A stretch of 45,171 bases of DNA from Hyphomonadaceae bacterium (GCA_030158285.1 JAOATF010000144.1:1-45171); one strand, 5' to 3'. Counted from the first letter of the stretch, positions 29,542 through 40,131 are shown. Notes: a model not told the origin generated them from the sequence alone. Program-made: numbers and translations.

Positions 29542-29829
29542 TGATCCCTCTCCCGCCGATCCAGCCGTTTCCCGGCTTCTTGTTGGCGGGGAGTTTAGCG
29601 CGGACGTTTGCGTTGTCGCGCACAAATCGGTGAGGGATGCGACAGCCATCCGCCTGCTTCGCAGGCAGCCCCCTCCGTCGCTTCGCGCCACCTCCCCCGC
29701 CTTCGGCGAGGGAGGACTTCCCCTCAGTTCCTGCGGTATGTGGTCCTGCCCCGCGAAGCGGGGAAGGTGGCCCGAAGGGCCGGAAGGGGCCGACCGCGAA
29801 GCGGGCGGTCGCGCCTTCACAAACAAAAA
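29542..29829. repeat. Intergenic hairpin-rich repeat with TTCG-type and CGAA-type arms
   Basis: No gene is credible in this stretch. On the left, hairpins with a TTC turn occur at 29652-29666 (GCCTGC/GCAGGC) and 29691-29715 (about 11 bp). On the right, hairpins with a GAA turn occur at 29749-29763 (CCCCGC/GCGGGG), 29769-29781 (GGCCC/GGGCC) and 29792-29810. The change from TTCG to CGAA implies two copies facing each other, as in extragenic palindrome doublets. Members of such families are common in GC-rich alphaproteobacteria; no function is shown here. Confidence 0.65.
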
Positions 29830-29850
29830 CCCCGGAGCGACGCTCCGGGG
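29821..29850 (-). terminator. Intrinsic terminator of the rimP-infB operon
   Basis: A 10-bp stem (CCCCGGAGCG at 29830-29839 with CGCTCCGGGG at 29841-29850; in practice a 5-base loop) is followed on the minus strand by TTTTTGTTT (29829-29821). It lies 28 bases after the infB stop. Confidence 0.9.
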
Positions 29851-29878
29851 CTTCTGATGTTTTCGATTGAGACGCAGC

Positions 29879-32773
29879 CTACTCCAGCCGGCGTTCGATC
29901 AGCTCCACCTGGAAGCATTCGATCTGGTCGCCTTCGCGGATGTCCTGGTAGTTGGCGAAGGCCATGCCGCATTCCATGCCCTGCTTCACTTCGGGGACTT
30001 CGTCCTTGAAGCGCTTCAGCACAGAGAGCGTGCCTTCGTGGATGACCACGTTGTCGCGCAGCAGGCGGACGCCCGAGCCACGACGCACGATGCCTTCCGA
30101 CACACGGCAACCGGCAACCTTGCCAGCCTTCGAGATGTTGAAGATCTGCAGGATTTCCGCATAGCCTAGGAACGTCTCGCGACGCTCCGGCGCCAGCATG
30201 CCCGAGAGCACGCCTTTCACGTCGTCGATCAGGTTATAGATGATCGAATAGTACCGGATCTCCACGCCTTCGCGCTCGGCCAGGTCGCGCGCCTGCTTGT
30301 TGGCGCGGACGTTGAACGCGATGATCGGCGTGCCGGCCGAGATGGCGAGCTGCACGTCGCTCTCCGAGATACCGCCGACAGCGCCGAGAACCACGCGCGC
30401 GCGGACCTCATCCGTGGACAGCTTCTCGAGCGATTGCGTGATCGCCTCGACCGAGCCCTGCACGTCGCCCTTGACCAGGAACGCCGCTTCCTTGACGCCG
30501 CCGCCAGCTGCGTTGCCGCCCTCTTTGAGGCGCGCCAGCATCTGGTCGAGCGAGGTGGCCGCCCGCGTGGACGGACCCGTCTTGTTGCGCTTGGTGCGGA
30601 CACGGTAATCAGTGATCTCACGAGCGCGGGCTTCGGAGTCCACGACAACAAACTGGTCGCCCGGATCAGGCGCGCCATCGAGGCCGAGAACCTCGACCGG
30701 CGTTGCCGGGACAGCGGCATCCAGCATCTGGCCGCGCTCGTTGTTGAGCGCCTTCACCCTGCCCCACTGCGCGCCGGCGACGACGATGTCACCCCGCTGC
30801 AGCGTGCCACGGCGCACCAGCACCGTCGCGACCGGACCCCGGCCCTTGTCGAGCTTGGATTCGATCACAACGCCGTCGGCGTCGCGGTCCGGGTTGGCCT
30901 TGAGTTCGAGGATCTCGGCGAGCGCCGTGATCGTGTCGGTGAGTTCGTCGAGGCCGGTCTTCTTCAGCGCGGAGACGAACACGGCCGGCGTCTGGCCGCC
31001 CATGGCTTCCACCTGCACGTCGTATTGCAGGAGCTGCGTCAGCACGTTTTCCGGCTTGGCGTCATGCTTGTCGATCTTGTTGACCGCCACGATGATCGGC
31101 GCGTTGGCCGCCTTCGCGTGCTGGATCGCCTCGATCGTCTGCGGCATCACACCGTCGTCCGCCGCCACCACGAGGATGACGATGTCGGTGGCGTTGGCGC
31201 CGCGGGCGCGCATGGACGAGAAGGCCGCGTGGCCCGGCGTGTCGAGGAAGGTGATCTTCTCGCCGGTCTTGAGCTGAACCTGATAGGCGCCGATGTGCTG
31301 CGTAATGCCGCCCGCCTCGCCCGACACGACGTCAGTTTGACGGAGAGCATCAAGAAGCGAGGTCTTGCCGTGGTCGACGTGACCCATGACGGTCACGACC
31401 GGCGGACGCGACTCGAGGTGATCGTCGATGTCGTCCTGGCCTTCGAGGCCGATCTCGACGTCCGATTCCGCAACACGTTTCACGGTGTGGCCGAACTCCT
31501 CGACGATCAGCTGGGCGGTGTCCGCATCCAGCACGTCCGTCGAGCGCACGAGTTCGCCCTGCTGCATCATGAACTTCACGACGTCAGCCTGGCGCTCGCT
31601 CATGCGGTTCGCTAGATCCGCAACCGTGATCGATTCCGGCAGCACGACTTCGCGCGAGACTTTCTCGGCGCCGCCGCCAGCCATTTTCAGGCGACGCTCA
31701 CGCTCCCGCTCGCGGGCGCGTTTCACGGCCGCGTAGGAACGCTGTTTCTCGTCATCGTCGCCAAGCGCGGCTGAAACGGTCAGCCTGCCCTGACGGCGCT
31801 TGGGTTCGTCCTTGCGCGCGGGGCGATCAGCGCCGCCGGCGGGGCCATCATCAGCGCCCGTCTTCACGCGTTTGACGCGTCCGCCGAGTTCGCTCAGCGG
31901 CGTCAGATCATCCGTATCCAGCGGTGCCAGCGGACGCGGACCACCACCGGGACCACGCGGCCCGCCCGGGCCACGGCCGGGGCCACCGCCTGGTCCACCC
32001 GGACCACGCGGACGATCGCCCGAGAAACCACCCGGACGCGGCGCGCCACGATCACCACCGGGGCCACCCGGCGGACGCGGTCCACCCGGTCCACGCGGAC
32101 CAGCATCGGGACGCACACGCACGGCGCCGCCCGGACCACGCGGCGGTGCGCCGCGATCGCCAGAGAAACCACCCGGACGCGGACCGGCGCCAGGCGCGCC
32201 ACCACGACCCGGACCACCGCGCTCGGGACGCTCGCCACGTTCGGGGCGCTCGCCACGGATGCCACGCGAGAAACGGTCGGGAACAGAAGTCGACGCATCG
32301 TCTTCAACCGGCGCTGCTGCGCGGGTGCTCGATTCAGCGCGGCGCTTTTCTTCATCGGCCAGGCGGCGCGCTTCCTCGGCGCGGCGGCGATTGGTTTCCT
32401 CGATCGCTTCCTGTTCGATCTTGCGACGCTCTTGATCGGCGCGCGCGGCATCGATCGCGGCCTTGCGCGCCTTCAGTTCCGCTTCCGAGAAGTTCGACTT
32501 CTGCACGGCTTGCTGGGCAGCCGTCGGCTGCGGGGCGGCTGGCGCCGCGGCGGCGGCCGCCGGTTTCTCTGCGGGCTCGACGGGAGCAGCAGCAGGGCGC
32601 GCGACCTTGGGCGCTGCCCCCGGCGCCACCACGATCTTCTTCTTCTTGACCTCGACCGACACCTGTTTGGAGCGGCCGTGGCTGAAACTCTGTTTCACGG
32701 TGCCGGTATCCGACCGCGGCTTGATGGTCAGCGGGCGGCGTCCGGGAGTGTCCGTGTTATCTGTGTCGCTCAT
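29879..32773 (-). CDS. infB: Translation initiation factor IF-2
   Basis: 964 residues. The N-terminal part (~1-330) is Ala/Pro/Arg/Gly-rich: an Arg/Lys/Glu helix at ~95-160 and a Gly-Pro-Arg low-complexity stretch at ~175-285 with two copies of RPGGFSGDR. The GTPase core has [17 protein letters not shown] and [10 protein letters not shown]-2 C-terminal domains follow to the end ([14 protein letters not shown]). It guides fMet-tRNA to the 30S P site. The ATG overlaps the ylxR stop (ATGA). It is the last gene of the operon, with a terminator at 29821-29850. Confidence 0.97.
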   Translation of the reverse strand: MSDTDNTDTPGRRPLTIKPRSDTGTVKQSFSHGRSKQVSVEVKKKKIVVAPGAAPKVARPAAAPVEPAEKPAAAAAAPAAPQPTAAQQAVQKSNFSEAELKARKAAIDAARADQERRKIEQEAIEETNRRRAEEARRLADEEKRRAESSTRAAAPVEDDASTSVPDRFSRGIRGERPERGERPERGGPGRGGAPGAGPRPGGFSGDRGAPPRGPGGAVRVRPDAGPRGPGGPRPPGGPGGDRGAPRPGGFSGDRPRGPGGPGGGPGRGPGGPRGPGGGPRPLAPLDTDDLTPLSELGGRVKRVKTGADDGPAGGADRPARKDEPKRRQGRLTVSAALGDDDEKQRSYAAVKRARERERERRLKMAGGGAEKVSREVVLPESITVADLANRMSERQADVVKFMMQQGELVRSTDVLDADTAQLIVEEFGHTVKRVAESDVEIGLEGQDDIDDHLESRPPVVTVMGHVDHGKTSLLDALRQTDVVSGEAGGITQHIGAYQVQLKTGEKITFLDTPGHAAFSSMRARGANATDIVILVVAADDGVMPQTIEAIQHAKAANAPIIVAVNKIDKHDAKPENVLTQLLQYDVQVEAMGGQTPAVFVSALKKTGLDELTDTITALAEILELKANPDRDADGVVIESKLDKGRGPVATVLVRRGTLQRGDIVVAGAQWGRVKALNNERGQMLDAAVPATPVEVLGLDGAPDPGDQFVVVDSEARAREITDYRVRTKRNKTGPSTRAATSLDQMLARLKEGGNAAGGGVKEAAFLVKGDVQGSVEAITQSLEKLSTDEVRARVVLGAVGGISESDVQLAISAGTPIIAFNVRANKQARDLAEREGVEIRYYSIIYNLIDDVKGVLSGMLAPERRETFLGYAEILQIFNISKAGKVAGCRVSEGIVRRGSGVRLLRDNVVIHEGTLSVLKRFKDEVPEVKQGMECGMAFANYQDIREGDQIECFQVELIERRLE

Positions 32774-33612
32774 TCAGTCTCTTCGTTTGCAGTCGATTTG
32801 GCTAAAGCACGTGAGTCCGGAGGATCGTCCCCGGCGCCACGGGCCATGGTGTCTTCAATGTCGTGCCCGCTGGCGCCCTTACCGGATGCGTCGACAGGCT
32901 GCCAGCCCGGCAGCCAGACACGCCGGAACCCGGAAAGCCTTGCCAGCTCCCCCATCCAGGCATGCACTATGCGGCCTTGTTTGAGGCAAGCGTGTACCAC
33001 ACGCTCGCGCCCAAGCGCCATGCCCATTTCGTCGCCTGAAAAACAGTCGGCGACGGGGGGCAAACGCCGGTTTGTAACGGTTTCGCCCGCCTGCGGTCCG
33101 TAAATACCCTTTACGAGGCCCAGGACCTTGTTCCGCTGGTCTTCCGAGGCTTCGGAAGCCGCCAGCAGGCAGGCCGGACGCGCCTCCCGGACCGCTTCAC
33201 GCACCTGCTCGAACCCCGATATAAGTTCGCCGGAGCGTTTCGCCATACCCAGCAGGTCCAACGCGCGGCGCACCAGCAGCTGTTCCGTCTGGGTGATGAG
33301 GTCGGGGCCAACCTTCACCTGCGCCTTGAAAGCGCGGGCAAAAGCGCCCTTCTTCAACGCGATTTCAAGGGCCTCACGGCTCGCCGTGACCCACGCGCCT
33401 CTGCCCGGCAGGCGAGCTGCCAGATCGGGCGTCACTTGCTTGTCGGGCGACAGGACGAACCGGATCATGGCGTCCTGCGGCTGCACCGTCATCGTGGCGA
33501 TGCACCGGCGTTCGGGCGCACGCGATGCGGCCTTGCCGGCGCGGGCGGGGCCCGCGTCGGTTTCGACCGCATCAGCGGCTACAGGCTCATCACTGTTCGG
33601 TTGAGCCGGCAT
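32770..33612 (-). CDS. YlxR-type RNA-binding protein (DUF448 plus L7Ae-like)
   Basis: 280 residues. [41 protein letters not shown] is the YlxR/DUF448 domain (the RxCI and LPGRGxWV marks). [48 protein letters not shown] is an L7Ae/L30e-like fold that binds K-turn RNA. The C-terminal ~100 residues have no known match. Alphaproteobacteria often carry this fusion between nusA and infB. ATG 33612 lies 23 bases inside the nusA end. Confidence 0.87.
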   Translation of the reverse strand: MPAQPNSDEPVAADAVETDAGPARAGKAASRAPERRCIATMTVQPQDAMIRFVLSPDKQVTPDLAARLPGRGAWVTASREALEIALKKGAFARAFKAQVKVGPDLITQTEQLLVRRALDLLGMAKRSGELISGFEQVREAVREARPACLLAASEASEDQRNKVLGLVKGIYGPQAGETVTNRRLPPVADCFSGDEMGMALGRERVVHACLKQGRIVHAWMGELARLSGFRRVWLPGWQPVDASGKGASGHDIEDTMARGAGDDPPDSRALAKSTANEETE

Positions 33613-35308
33613 TGGCCCCCTTGAGGTTGAACAGTTCGTCGCCACGGCTGCGCGCCGATTCCGCCGGTGTCTCGGCGGCGGCGGCATCCAGGGCGGCTTC
33701 TTCGGCGTCGAGCGCAGCAGCGCGGGCAGCCAGCGCATCTTCCAGCGCCTGCGGCTCGACCCAGCCGGCCACGACACGGGCCTTCAGGATGAACAGCTCG
33801 GCGTCCTCGCGGCTCATCTCGCCCTTCTCGATGATGCCGGCGATGAATTTCGGCTTGCCGTCCGGGCCCGGCTCTTTCCAGCCGACGAGGTCGTCCGGCA
33901 CCAGGCCAGCGAGATCCTCGATCGTCTTGACGCCGTTCTCGCCGAACTTCACGGCCATCTGGGGCGTCACGCCTTCCATCTCGGCCACTTCATCGACAAC
34001 GCCCAGTTCCTTGCGCTTGGCGACCAGTTCGGCCGTCAGCTTGTCGAGGTATTCACGGGCGCGCTGCTGCAGCTCGCTCGCCACTTCCTCGTCGAAGCCT
34101 TCGATCGAAGCCAGTTGCTCGATCTCGACATAGGCGATCTCTTCCACGGTCTCGAAACCTTCCGAGGCCAGCAGCTGGGCCAGCGTCTCGTCAGCATCCA
34201 GCGCCTTCTGGAACAGGTCGGTGCGCTCCTTGAAGTCGCGCTGGCGGCGTTCGCTATCCGCCGTTTCCGTCATCAGGTCGATCTGCCAACCGGTCAGCTG
34301 CGAAGCGAGACGGACGTTCTGGCCGCGGCGGCCGATGGCGAGCGGGAACTGGCTCTCCTCGACAACCACTTCCACGCGGCCCTCTTCCTCGTCGATCACG
34401 ACCTTGGAGACTTCCGCCGGCTGCAGCGCGTTGACGATGAACGTCGCGTCGTCGCCCGACCACGGGATGATGTCGATCTTCTCGCCGCCGAGTTCGGACA
34501 CAACCGCCTGCACGCGCGCGCCGCGCATACCGACGCAGGCGCCGACCGGATCGATCGAGTTGTCATGGCTGAACACGCCGATCTTGGCGCGCGAACCCGG
34601 GTCACGGGCGCAGGCCTTGATCTCGATCACGCCCTCGTAGACTTCCGGCACCTCTTGAGCAAAAAGCGCGATCATGAAGCTCGGGTGGGCGCGGCTCAGG
34701 AAGATCTGCGGGCCCTTGGCTTCGGCCGAGACCTTGTAGAGGTAGGAGCGAACGCGGTCGCCCGTGTTGAAATTCTCGCGCGGGATCGCATCGTTGCGGC
34801 GGATCACGCCCTCGGCCTTGCCGAGATCGACGATGATGTGGCCGTATTCAACGCGCTTCACCGTGCCGTTGATGATCTCGCCGACGCGGTCCTTGAAGTC
34901 GTTGTACTGGCGGTGACGCTCGGCTTCGCGGACCTTGCCCGTGATGACCTGCTTGGCCGTCTGGGCGGCGACGCGGCCGAATTCGAACGGCGGCAGCTCC
35001 TCGCGGAATTCGTTGCCGATCTCGGCATCCGAATCCATCTTCTTGGCGTCAGCCAGCGTCAGCTGGGTGACCGGGTTCTCGACGGTTTCGACCACCGTCT
35101 GCACGCGCCACAGACGGGTGTCTCCGCTATCCGGATTGATCTCGGCGCGGATATCGTGCTCGAGGCCGTAGCGCGAGCGGGCGGCCTTCTGGATCGCCTC
35201 TTCCATCGCCTCAAGCACGATGCGCTTGTCAATGTTCTTCTCGGCCGCGACCGCGTTGGCGATCTGCAGGATTTCCAGCCTGTTTGCCGAAACTGCTCCG
35301 GTAGCCAT
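33590..35308 (-). CDS. nusA: Transcription termination/antitermination factor NusA
   Basis: 572 residues. The N-terminal RNAP-binding domain ([33 protein letters not shown]) is followed by an S1 domain (~138-205, [22 protein letters not shown]), KH1/KH2 ([37 protein letters not shown]) and two C-terminal acidic repeats. NusA modulates pausing and termination. The Ala/Glu-rich end is typical of alphaproteobacteria. It starts 3 bases after the rimP stop and overlaps ylxR. Confidence 0.97.
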   Translation of the reverse strand: MATGAVSANRLEILQIANAVAAEKNIDKRIVLEAMEEAIQKAARSRYGLEHDIRAEINPDSGDTRLWRVQTVVETVENPVTQLTLADAKKMDSDAEIGNEFREELPPFEFGRVAAQTAKQVITGKVREAERHRQYNDFKDRVGEIINGTVKRVEYGHIIVDLGKAEGVIRRNDAIPRENFNTGDRVRSYLYKVSAEAKGPQIFLSRAHPSFMIALFAQEVPEVYEGVIEIKACARDPGSRAKIGVFSHDNSIDPVGACVGMRGARVQAVVSELGGEKIDIIPWSGDDATFIVNALQPAEVSKVVIDEEEGRVEVVVEESQFPLAIGRRGQNVRLASQLTGWQIDLMTETADSERRQRDFKERTDLFQKALDADETLAQLLASEGFETVEEIAYVEIEQLASIEGFDEEVASELQQRAREYLDKLTAELVAKRKELGVVDEVAEMEGVTPQMAVKFGENGVKTIEDLAGLVPDDLVGWKEPGPDGKPKFIAGIIEKGEMSREDAELFILKARVVAGWVEPQALEDALAARAAALDAEEAALDAAAAETPAESARSRGDELFNLKGANAGSTEQ

Positions 35309-35311
35309 TCC

Positions 35312-36010
35312 CTACTCCCTATCGTCGGATTCAGCGTCGTCGGCGTCGAGGTCTTCATCCTCGTCGTCCGACTCCAGTTCAAATTCATCTTCGTCGTCTT
35401 CGTCGCCTTCGACATCAACGTCGTCGAAATCATCGCCCAGCTCGTCGCCGAGTTCGGACAGATCGTCCTCGTCGCTCTCGTCTTCATCGTCCGCGACGTC
35501 AGACGGGGCCTGGCCCTTGGCGCGCGCCGCCTGGATCAGCTTCTCGGTCAGCACCATGGTCGCCTTCGCCATGTCGCCAACCGGCAACTTGGCCCCGCCG
35601 CCATCCTTCAGATCCAGCTCGACCATGCCGTCCGTCTCGGCAACGATCGATCCGTGGAACCGCTTGCGGCCATCGGGGCCCGGCGTTGCCATCTCGACCT
35701 TGATCTCGTGGCCGATCCACTTCGCAAAATCGCCAACCCGCGTCAGCGGCCGGTCGATGCCGGGCGAAGACACTTCGAGATGGTATTCGCTCGTGATCGG
35801 ATCCTCGACCTCCAGCACTGGCGAGATCGCGCGCGACAGCCTTGCGCAACGCGCCACCGTCATCGTGCCATCGGGCAGTTCCGCCATGATCTGCAGCGTC
35901 GGCGTCTGCGAGCCCACCACGCGCACCCGCACGATATCGAGGCCGAGGCCGGCAGCCACGGGCTCGATCATGTCGAGGATGCGTTTTTCAAGTTCGCTCT
36001 GCGCCCGCAT
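35312..36010 (-). CDS. rimP: Ribosome maturation factor RimP with long acidic tail
   Basis: 232 residues. The KRILDMIEPVAAGLGLDIVRVRVVG start and the EYHLEVSSPGIDRPLTRVGDFAKWIGHEI block are RimP signatures. RimP is needed for 30S maturation. The last ~60 residues are ~65% Asp/Glu with no recognised domain, much longer than the usual RimP end. First gene of the rimP-nusA-ylxR-infB operon, with a leader that carries a strong hairpin. Confidence 0.95.
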   Translation of the reverse strand: MRAQSELEKRILDMIEPVAAGLGLDIVRVRVVGSQTPTLQIMAELPDGTMTVARCARLSRAISPVLEVEDPITSEYHLEVSSPGIDRPLTRVGDFAKWIGHEIKVEMATPGPDGRKRFHGSIVAETDGMVELDLKDGGGAKLPVGDMAKATMVLTEKLIQAARAKGQAPSDVADDEDESDEDDLSELGDELGDDFDDVDVEGDEDDEDEFELESDDEDEDLDADDAESDDRE

Positions 36011-36054
36011 GGGCCGGAATACCTTCAGAAATGCCCAGAAACCGGGCTAAAACG

Positions 36055-36090
36055 CGAAGCGGCGGCCCAGTTCCCGGGGCCGCCGCTTCG
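36055..36090 (-). terminator. Terminator-like hairpin in the rimP leader
   Basis: A perfect 14-bp stem (CGAAGCGGCGGCCC at 36055-36068 with GGGCCGCCGCTTCG at 36077-36090) and an 8-base loop are followed on the minus strand by CG and TTTT (36052-36049), 38 bases before the rimP ATG. The gene on its other side is on the plus strand, so no upstream minus-strand gene needs it. It may be an attenuator for the operon encoding NusA. Confidence 0.7.
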
Positions 36091-36113
36091 ATGTGAGAAC
36101 TAGTTCGAGGGGG

Positions 36114-36142
36114 CATATAGGCGCTCCAGCGCGGGAAGTCGA
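36114..36142 (-). promoter_or_regulatory. Candidate promoter of the rimP-nusA-infB operon
   Basis: On the minus strand, TCGACT (36142-36137) and TATATG (36119-36114) are separated by 17 bases. The -35 matches TTGACA at four positions and the -10 matches TATAAT at four. Transcription from about 36107 would give a ~100-base leader that contains the hairpin at 36055-36090. Confidence 0.4.
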
Positions 36143-36230
36143 GCCCTCATCATTGCTAACCGCAGCGCCCCCTTTTTGCCGCGCGGGTCTTGGTTTATTC
36201 AGTGCGCCAAACACATCGGGGAGCTTCATC

Positions 36231-37574
36231 ATGAAACGCCAACTTCTTCTGGCGGCCTCGGCCGCTGCCCTCTTCCTGTCGGCCTGCGCGCCGGAAGCGG
36301 CCAAGCCCGTCGCCGAAGCGACGCCGCCGCCCGCACCCACAATCGCCGATCCGGCCCAGACCTCGCTCACCATGGCGGCCGATCCCGCCGCCCTCGGCTT
36401 CGACCAGACCGGTTTCGCCAAGGCCAAGGCCGATCTCGAAGCCGCCGTGAAGGCCGGCACGGTCCCCGGTGGTCTGCTGCTGGTCGCCAAGGGCGGTGAA
36501 GTGGTGAACATCACCGCCGTCGGCGTTGAAGGCCCGGGCGATGCAGACCCGATCACGCCGGAAACCATCTTCCGCATCTATTCGATGTCGAAACCGATCG
36601 TCTCGGTCGCCGCGATGAAGCTGGTGGAAGACGGCAAGCTCGGCCTCGAGGACCCGATCTCGAAATACATTCCCGAATTCGCCAACCCGAAAGTCCTCGT
36701 CGGCAATGGCAAGACCCGCCCCGCCGCCCGCGAGATCACCGTGCGCGACCTGCTGAGCCACAAGTCCGGCCTCATCTACGGCGTCTTCGATCCGGAGAGC
36801 GAGCTCGGCAAACTCTACATGGCCGCCGGCGACACGCGCTTCGACTTCACCGACCTCGATCTCGCCAAGGCCATCGCCGCCCTGCCGCTCCGTTTTGACC
36901 CGGGTTCGGCCTGGCACTATTCGCGCTCGACCGACGTGCTCGGCGCCGTGCTCGAAGTCGCCTCGGGCAAGACGCTCGACGTGCTGCTCAACGAGTCGAT
37001 CTTCACGCCGCTGGGCATGAACGACACGCACTTCTATCTCGAGGAAGACGAATTCAACCGTCTCGCCGAGGGCCCGACCACGCTGAAGACCCCGCTCTCG
37101 AAGCCGAAAGAGAAACAGCCGATGCTCTCCGGCGGCGGCGGTCTCAACGCCTCGACGGAAGACTATTTCCGCTTCGTCGAAATGCTGCGCGGCAAGGGCA
37201 CGTATCGCGGCGTCCAGATCATCAAGCCGGAATCGCTCGACGCCATGCTGGTCAACCAGATCACGCCGGACGTTGACCGCAAGGCCTGGTTCTACGGCCC
37301 CGCCGGCGGCTTCGGCCTCGGCTTCGGCCTGCTGCCGATCGACATGAAAGACCCGTCCAAGGGCGAGTACTTCTCGTGGGCCGGTTACGCCGGCACCAAC
37401 ATGTGGGTCGACCCGAAGAACGACATCACCACGATCTTCATGATCCAGAGCAACGAGATGGCCGGCAAGTTCCCCCATCCCGATTACGTCTACGCTGGCT
37501 ACAAGGGCGTCGCCGCTCCGGCCGCGCCGTCAGCCACACCGATCCCGACCGTGGCGCCCGCTCCGAGCCACTGA
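36231..37574 (+). CDS. Serine hydrolase lipoprotein (class C beta-lactamase/esterase fold)
   Basis: 447 residues. The signal ends in the lipobox LSAC. The catalytic SxxK is Ser118-Lys121 (IYSMSKPIVS), and the YxS motif is in WHYSRSTDVLG. The third box (KTG-like) is not obvious; SWAGYAGTNMWVD lies at the expected place, as in esterases of family VIII. The C-terminal tail is Pro/Ala rich. Substrate unknown: an esterase, D-aminopeptidase or beta-lactamase-like role are all possible. GGGAG lies nine bases before the ATG; a terminator at 37599-37630 follows. Confidence 0.87.
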   Translation: MKRQLLLAASAAALFLSACAPEAAKPVAEATPPPAPTIADPAQTSLTMAADPAALGFDQTGFAKAKADLEAAVKAGTVPGGLLLVAKGGEVVNITAVGVEGPGDADPITPETIFRIYSMSKPIVSVAAMKLVEDGKLGLEDPISKYIPEFANPKVLVGNGKTRPAAREITVRDLLSHKSGLIYGVFDPESELGKLYMAAGDTRFDFTDLDLAKAIAALPLRFDPGSAWHYSRSTDVLGAVLEVASGKTLDVLLNESIFTPLGMNDTHFYLEEDEFNRLAEGPTTLKTPLSKPKEKQPMLSGGGGLNASTEDYFRFVEMLRGKGTYRGVQIIKPESLDAMLVNQITPDVDRKAWFYGPAGGFGLGFGLLPIDMKDPSKGEYFSWAGYAGTNMWVDPKNDITTIFMIQSNEMAGKFPHPDYVYAGYKGVAAPAAPSATPIPTVAPAPSH

Positions 37575-37598
37575 TCGGCACATCGCTGAAAAGCATCA

Positions 37599-37630
37599 GG
37601 CCCGGTCTTTCGACCGGGCCTTTTGTTTTT
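37599..37630 (+). terminator. Intrinsic terminator after the serine hydrolase gene
   Basis: Stem GGCCCGGTC (37599-37607) / GACCGGGCC (37612-37620) with a 4-base TTTC loop, followed by TTTTGTTTTT. It starts 24 bases past the stop. Confidence 0.93.
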
Positions 37631-37803
37631 CCCCAGACAGCAGACCAGCGAGCCGCGAACGTTAGCTGCCGAACGATTTCGCGTACCCAATCCGGGCGCC
37701 TCCCCAGCATCCCGATGGCCGCCTCCAAATGAGAGTGCATGCATTTGTTAAGGCGCTTTCGTGACAACGGTTTCCGGTTGGGCGGCCTTGGGGACAAACG
37801 AAC

Positions 37804-40131
37804 ATGCGCTCAGTCGAGCCCGCCCTTGCGCTGCGCTGGGCCGATATGGCCGAAGAACTGGCCGGGGTCGGCTACTGGTGGATGGACGCGTCGACCCACG
37901 CGATCCGCTGGTCGCCCAACATGTTCCGGATTTTCGGAATCGCGCCAGACGTCGTGCCCTCGCTCGATTACGCCATGCAATTCGTCCACCCCGACGACCA
38001 GGCGGTTGCAAACGCGAATCTCGAAAGCAACCTGCACGGCACAGCGGCGCCGTCATCAGCACGCATCATCAGGCCGTCGGGCGAAGTCCGCTATATTGAA
38101 GGCCGCAACGCCTGCGATTTCGGACCGGACGGAGAGGTTCTCGCCATCTACGGCACCGTGATCGACGTCACGGCGCGTCGCATTGCCGAACTCGCCCTCG
38201 CCGACAGCGAAGCCCGCTTTCGACTGCTGGCCGAGGCGGCGAGCGATGTCGTTCTGAGGGTAAGCGGCAGCGATGTCATCGAATACGTCTCGCCCTCCAT
38301 CCGGCGCTATGGCTGGACCCCAGACGACATGCTCGGCCGGACCGGAGCGAGCTTCATTCACCCGGGCGATGTCGGGCGTGTCTTGTCGAGCGTCTCGTCG
38401 CTCAAGAATGGCGCTGCAACGCTCCCGGGCGAGGATCGCAGCTATCGCATGCGCAAGGCTGACGGCCGGTATGCATGGGTCGAGACCAGTTCCAGCATCG
38501 TCCACGGTGAAGACGGGTCGATCGAGGCCGTCGTCTGCCAGCTGCGCGATGTTTCGGAACGCCGCGCCGCAACCCTCGCCCTGGCCGAAAGCGAAGCGCG
38601 CTATCGCATCATCGCCGATAACGTCACCGAGGTGATCTCCCGCGCGGATATCAACGGCAAGCTCCTGTATCTCTCGCCCTGCGTGATCGAGGTGACGGGC
38701 TACAGCGCCGCAGAGCTTGTCGGCGCCAGCATGACGCGCCTGATCCACCCCGATGATCGCGCCCGCGTGCTGGACACCTACCGCGCGCTTCTTGCCGGCG
38801 CCCCGCCCGCGAACACGCGGCTGGTCTATCGCGCGCGGCACAAGGACGGCCGCTGGATTTCCATCGAAGCCAGCCCGACCGTCATCCGGGGCGACGATGG
38901 GCAGGCCGTCGAATTCCTCAGCGTGACACGCGATGTCAGCGCACGCGTCAAGCTGGAAGCCGATCTGCGCGCCGCGGCCGAAGGCGCCGAAGCGGCCGTG
39001 GCGGTGAAGTCTGAATTCCTCGCCAACATGAGCCACGAAATTCGCACGCCGCTGACCGCGATCCTCGGCTTCACGCACCTGCTGTCAGAGCGGCAGGATC
39101 TCGACGACGCGGTCGATGCACAGCTTCGGCGGATCGGCAGCGCAGGTGAAGCGCTTCTCGCGATCGTCAATGACGTGCTCGATTTCTCGAAGCTCGAAGC
39201 CGGCCAGGTCGAGATCCGGACAGAGGCGGTCGCCCCGGACGAGCTGCTGGGCGACATGGTTGCCATGTTCGAGATCGAGGCCGCCGCCAGGGGCCTGCGG
39301 CTCGATTTCGCGCTGCAGCCCGGGCTTCCATCCGCCCTGATGGTGGACAGGGCTCGCCTGCGGCAGGTCCTGTTCAACCTGATCGGCAATGCGATCAAGT
39401 TCACGACGCAGGGCCATGTCACCGTGGCCGCCGCCTATGACACGGCCGCATCGCGCCTGCACGTCGATGTCACGGACACCGGGCCGGGACTGGACGAGCG
39501 CCAGATAGCGAAGCTGTTCCAGCGCTTCTCGCAAGTTGATGGATCATCCACGCGTCATCATGGCGGAACCGGGCTGGGCCTCGCGATCTGCAAGGGCCTT
39601 GTCGAGGCGATGGGCGGCGCCATCGGCGTGTCGAGCCGCCCGGGGCTGGGATCGACATTCTCCTTCGACATACACGCGCCGCTCGCCCCGTTCGCAGCAG
39701 ACACACGCGGCGTCAGCAACAGCTCCAGCCTCGAGGACATGCGTATCCTGGTTGCGGACGACAACCGCGGCAACCGCGACCTCATCCACGCCATCCTGTC
39801 GATGGCCGGCGCCGAGGTCACGCTGGTCGACAGCGGCGCGTCGGCGATCATCGAGACAGCCGCGACACCTTTCGATGCGATCCTGATGGATATCCGCATG
39901 CCGGACCAGGATGGCCCCGCCGTACTCCAGCACATCCGGCGTCACCCCGGCCCGAACCAGCTTGCACCGGTCTTCGCCTTCACCGCCGGCTGCGATCATG
40001 TCGATTTCGACCCGCACCTGTTCGACGGGACGATCCGCAAGCCCGTCGAACCCGCCGAGGTGATCCTGCATCTCGCGACATTGTTCGGCAGCGCGCCACC
40101 GCTTGCGAGAGATGTCGATGCAGTCCGCTAG
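37804..40131 (+). CDS. Soluble hybrid histidine kinase with three PAS domains and a receiver
   Basis: 775 residues, without membrane helices or signal. Three PAS domains lie at ~10-120, ~130-250 and ~260-385; the PAC ends are seen as DGEVLAIYGTVIDVTARR, EDGSIEAVVCQLRDVSERR and DGQAVEFLSVTRDVSAR. HisKA has the phosphoacceptor His411 (ANMSHEIRTPLTAI). The ATPase domain has NAIKFT, DTGPGL and GGTGLGLAI. The receiver (~645-765) has VADD, phospho-Asp696 (LMDIRMPDQDG) and Lys in IRKPVEP. The signal is probably cytosolic. The stop overlaps the next gene, a lone receiver. GGGGAC lies 8 bases upstream. Confidence 0.93.
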   Translation: MRSVEPALALRWADMAEELAGVGYWWMDASTHAIRWSPNMFRIFGIAPDVVPSLDYAMQFVHPDDQAVANANLESNLHGTAAPSSARIIRPSGEVRYIEGRNACDFGPDGEVLAIYGTVIDVTARRIAELALADSEARFRLLAEAASDVVLRVSGSDVIEYVSPSIRRYGWTPDDMLGRTGASFIHPGDVGRVLSSVSSLKNGAATLPGEDRSYRMRKADGRYAWVETSSSIVHGEDGSIEAVVCQLRDVSERRAATLALAESEARYRIIADNVTEVISRADINGKLLYLSPCVIEVTGYSAAELVGASMTRLIHPDDRARVLDTYRALLAGAPPANTRLVYRARHKDGRWISIEASPTVIRGDDGQAVEFLSVTRDVSARVKLEADLRAAAEGAEAAVAVKSEFLANMSHEIRTPLTAILGFTHLLSERQDLDDAVDAQLRRIGSAGEALLAIVNDVLDFSKLEAGQVEIRTEAVAPDELLGDMVAMFEIEAAARGLRLDFALQPGLPSALMVDRARLRQVLFNLIGNAIKFTTQGHVTVAAAYDTAASRLHVDVTDTGPGLDERQIAKLFQRFSQVDGSSTRHHGGTGLGLAICKGLVEAMGGAIGVSSRPGLGSTFSFDIHAPLAPFAADTRGVSNSSSLEDMRILVADDNRGNRDLIHAILSMAGAEVTLVDSGASAIIETAATPFDAILMDIRMPDQDGPAVLQHIRRHPGPNQLAPVFAFTAGCDHVDFDPHLFDGTIRKPVEPAEVILHLATLFGSAPPLARDVDAVR

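Noticed and set aside
36195-37478. A 427-codon minus-strand ORF opposite the serine hydrolase
   Set aside because: Shadow frame; the plus strand has lipobox, SxxK and YxS.
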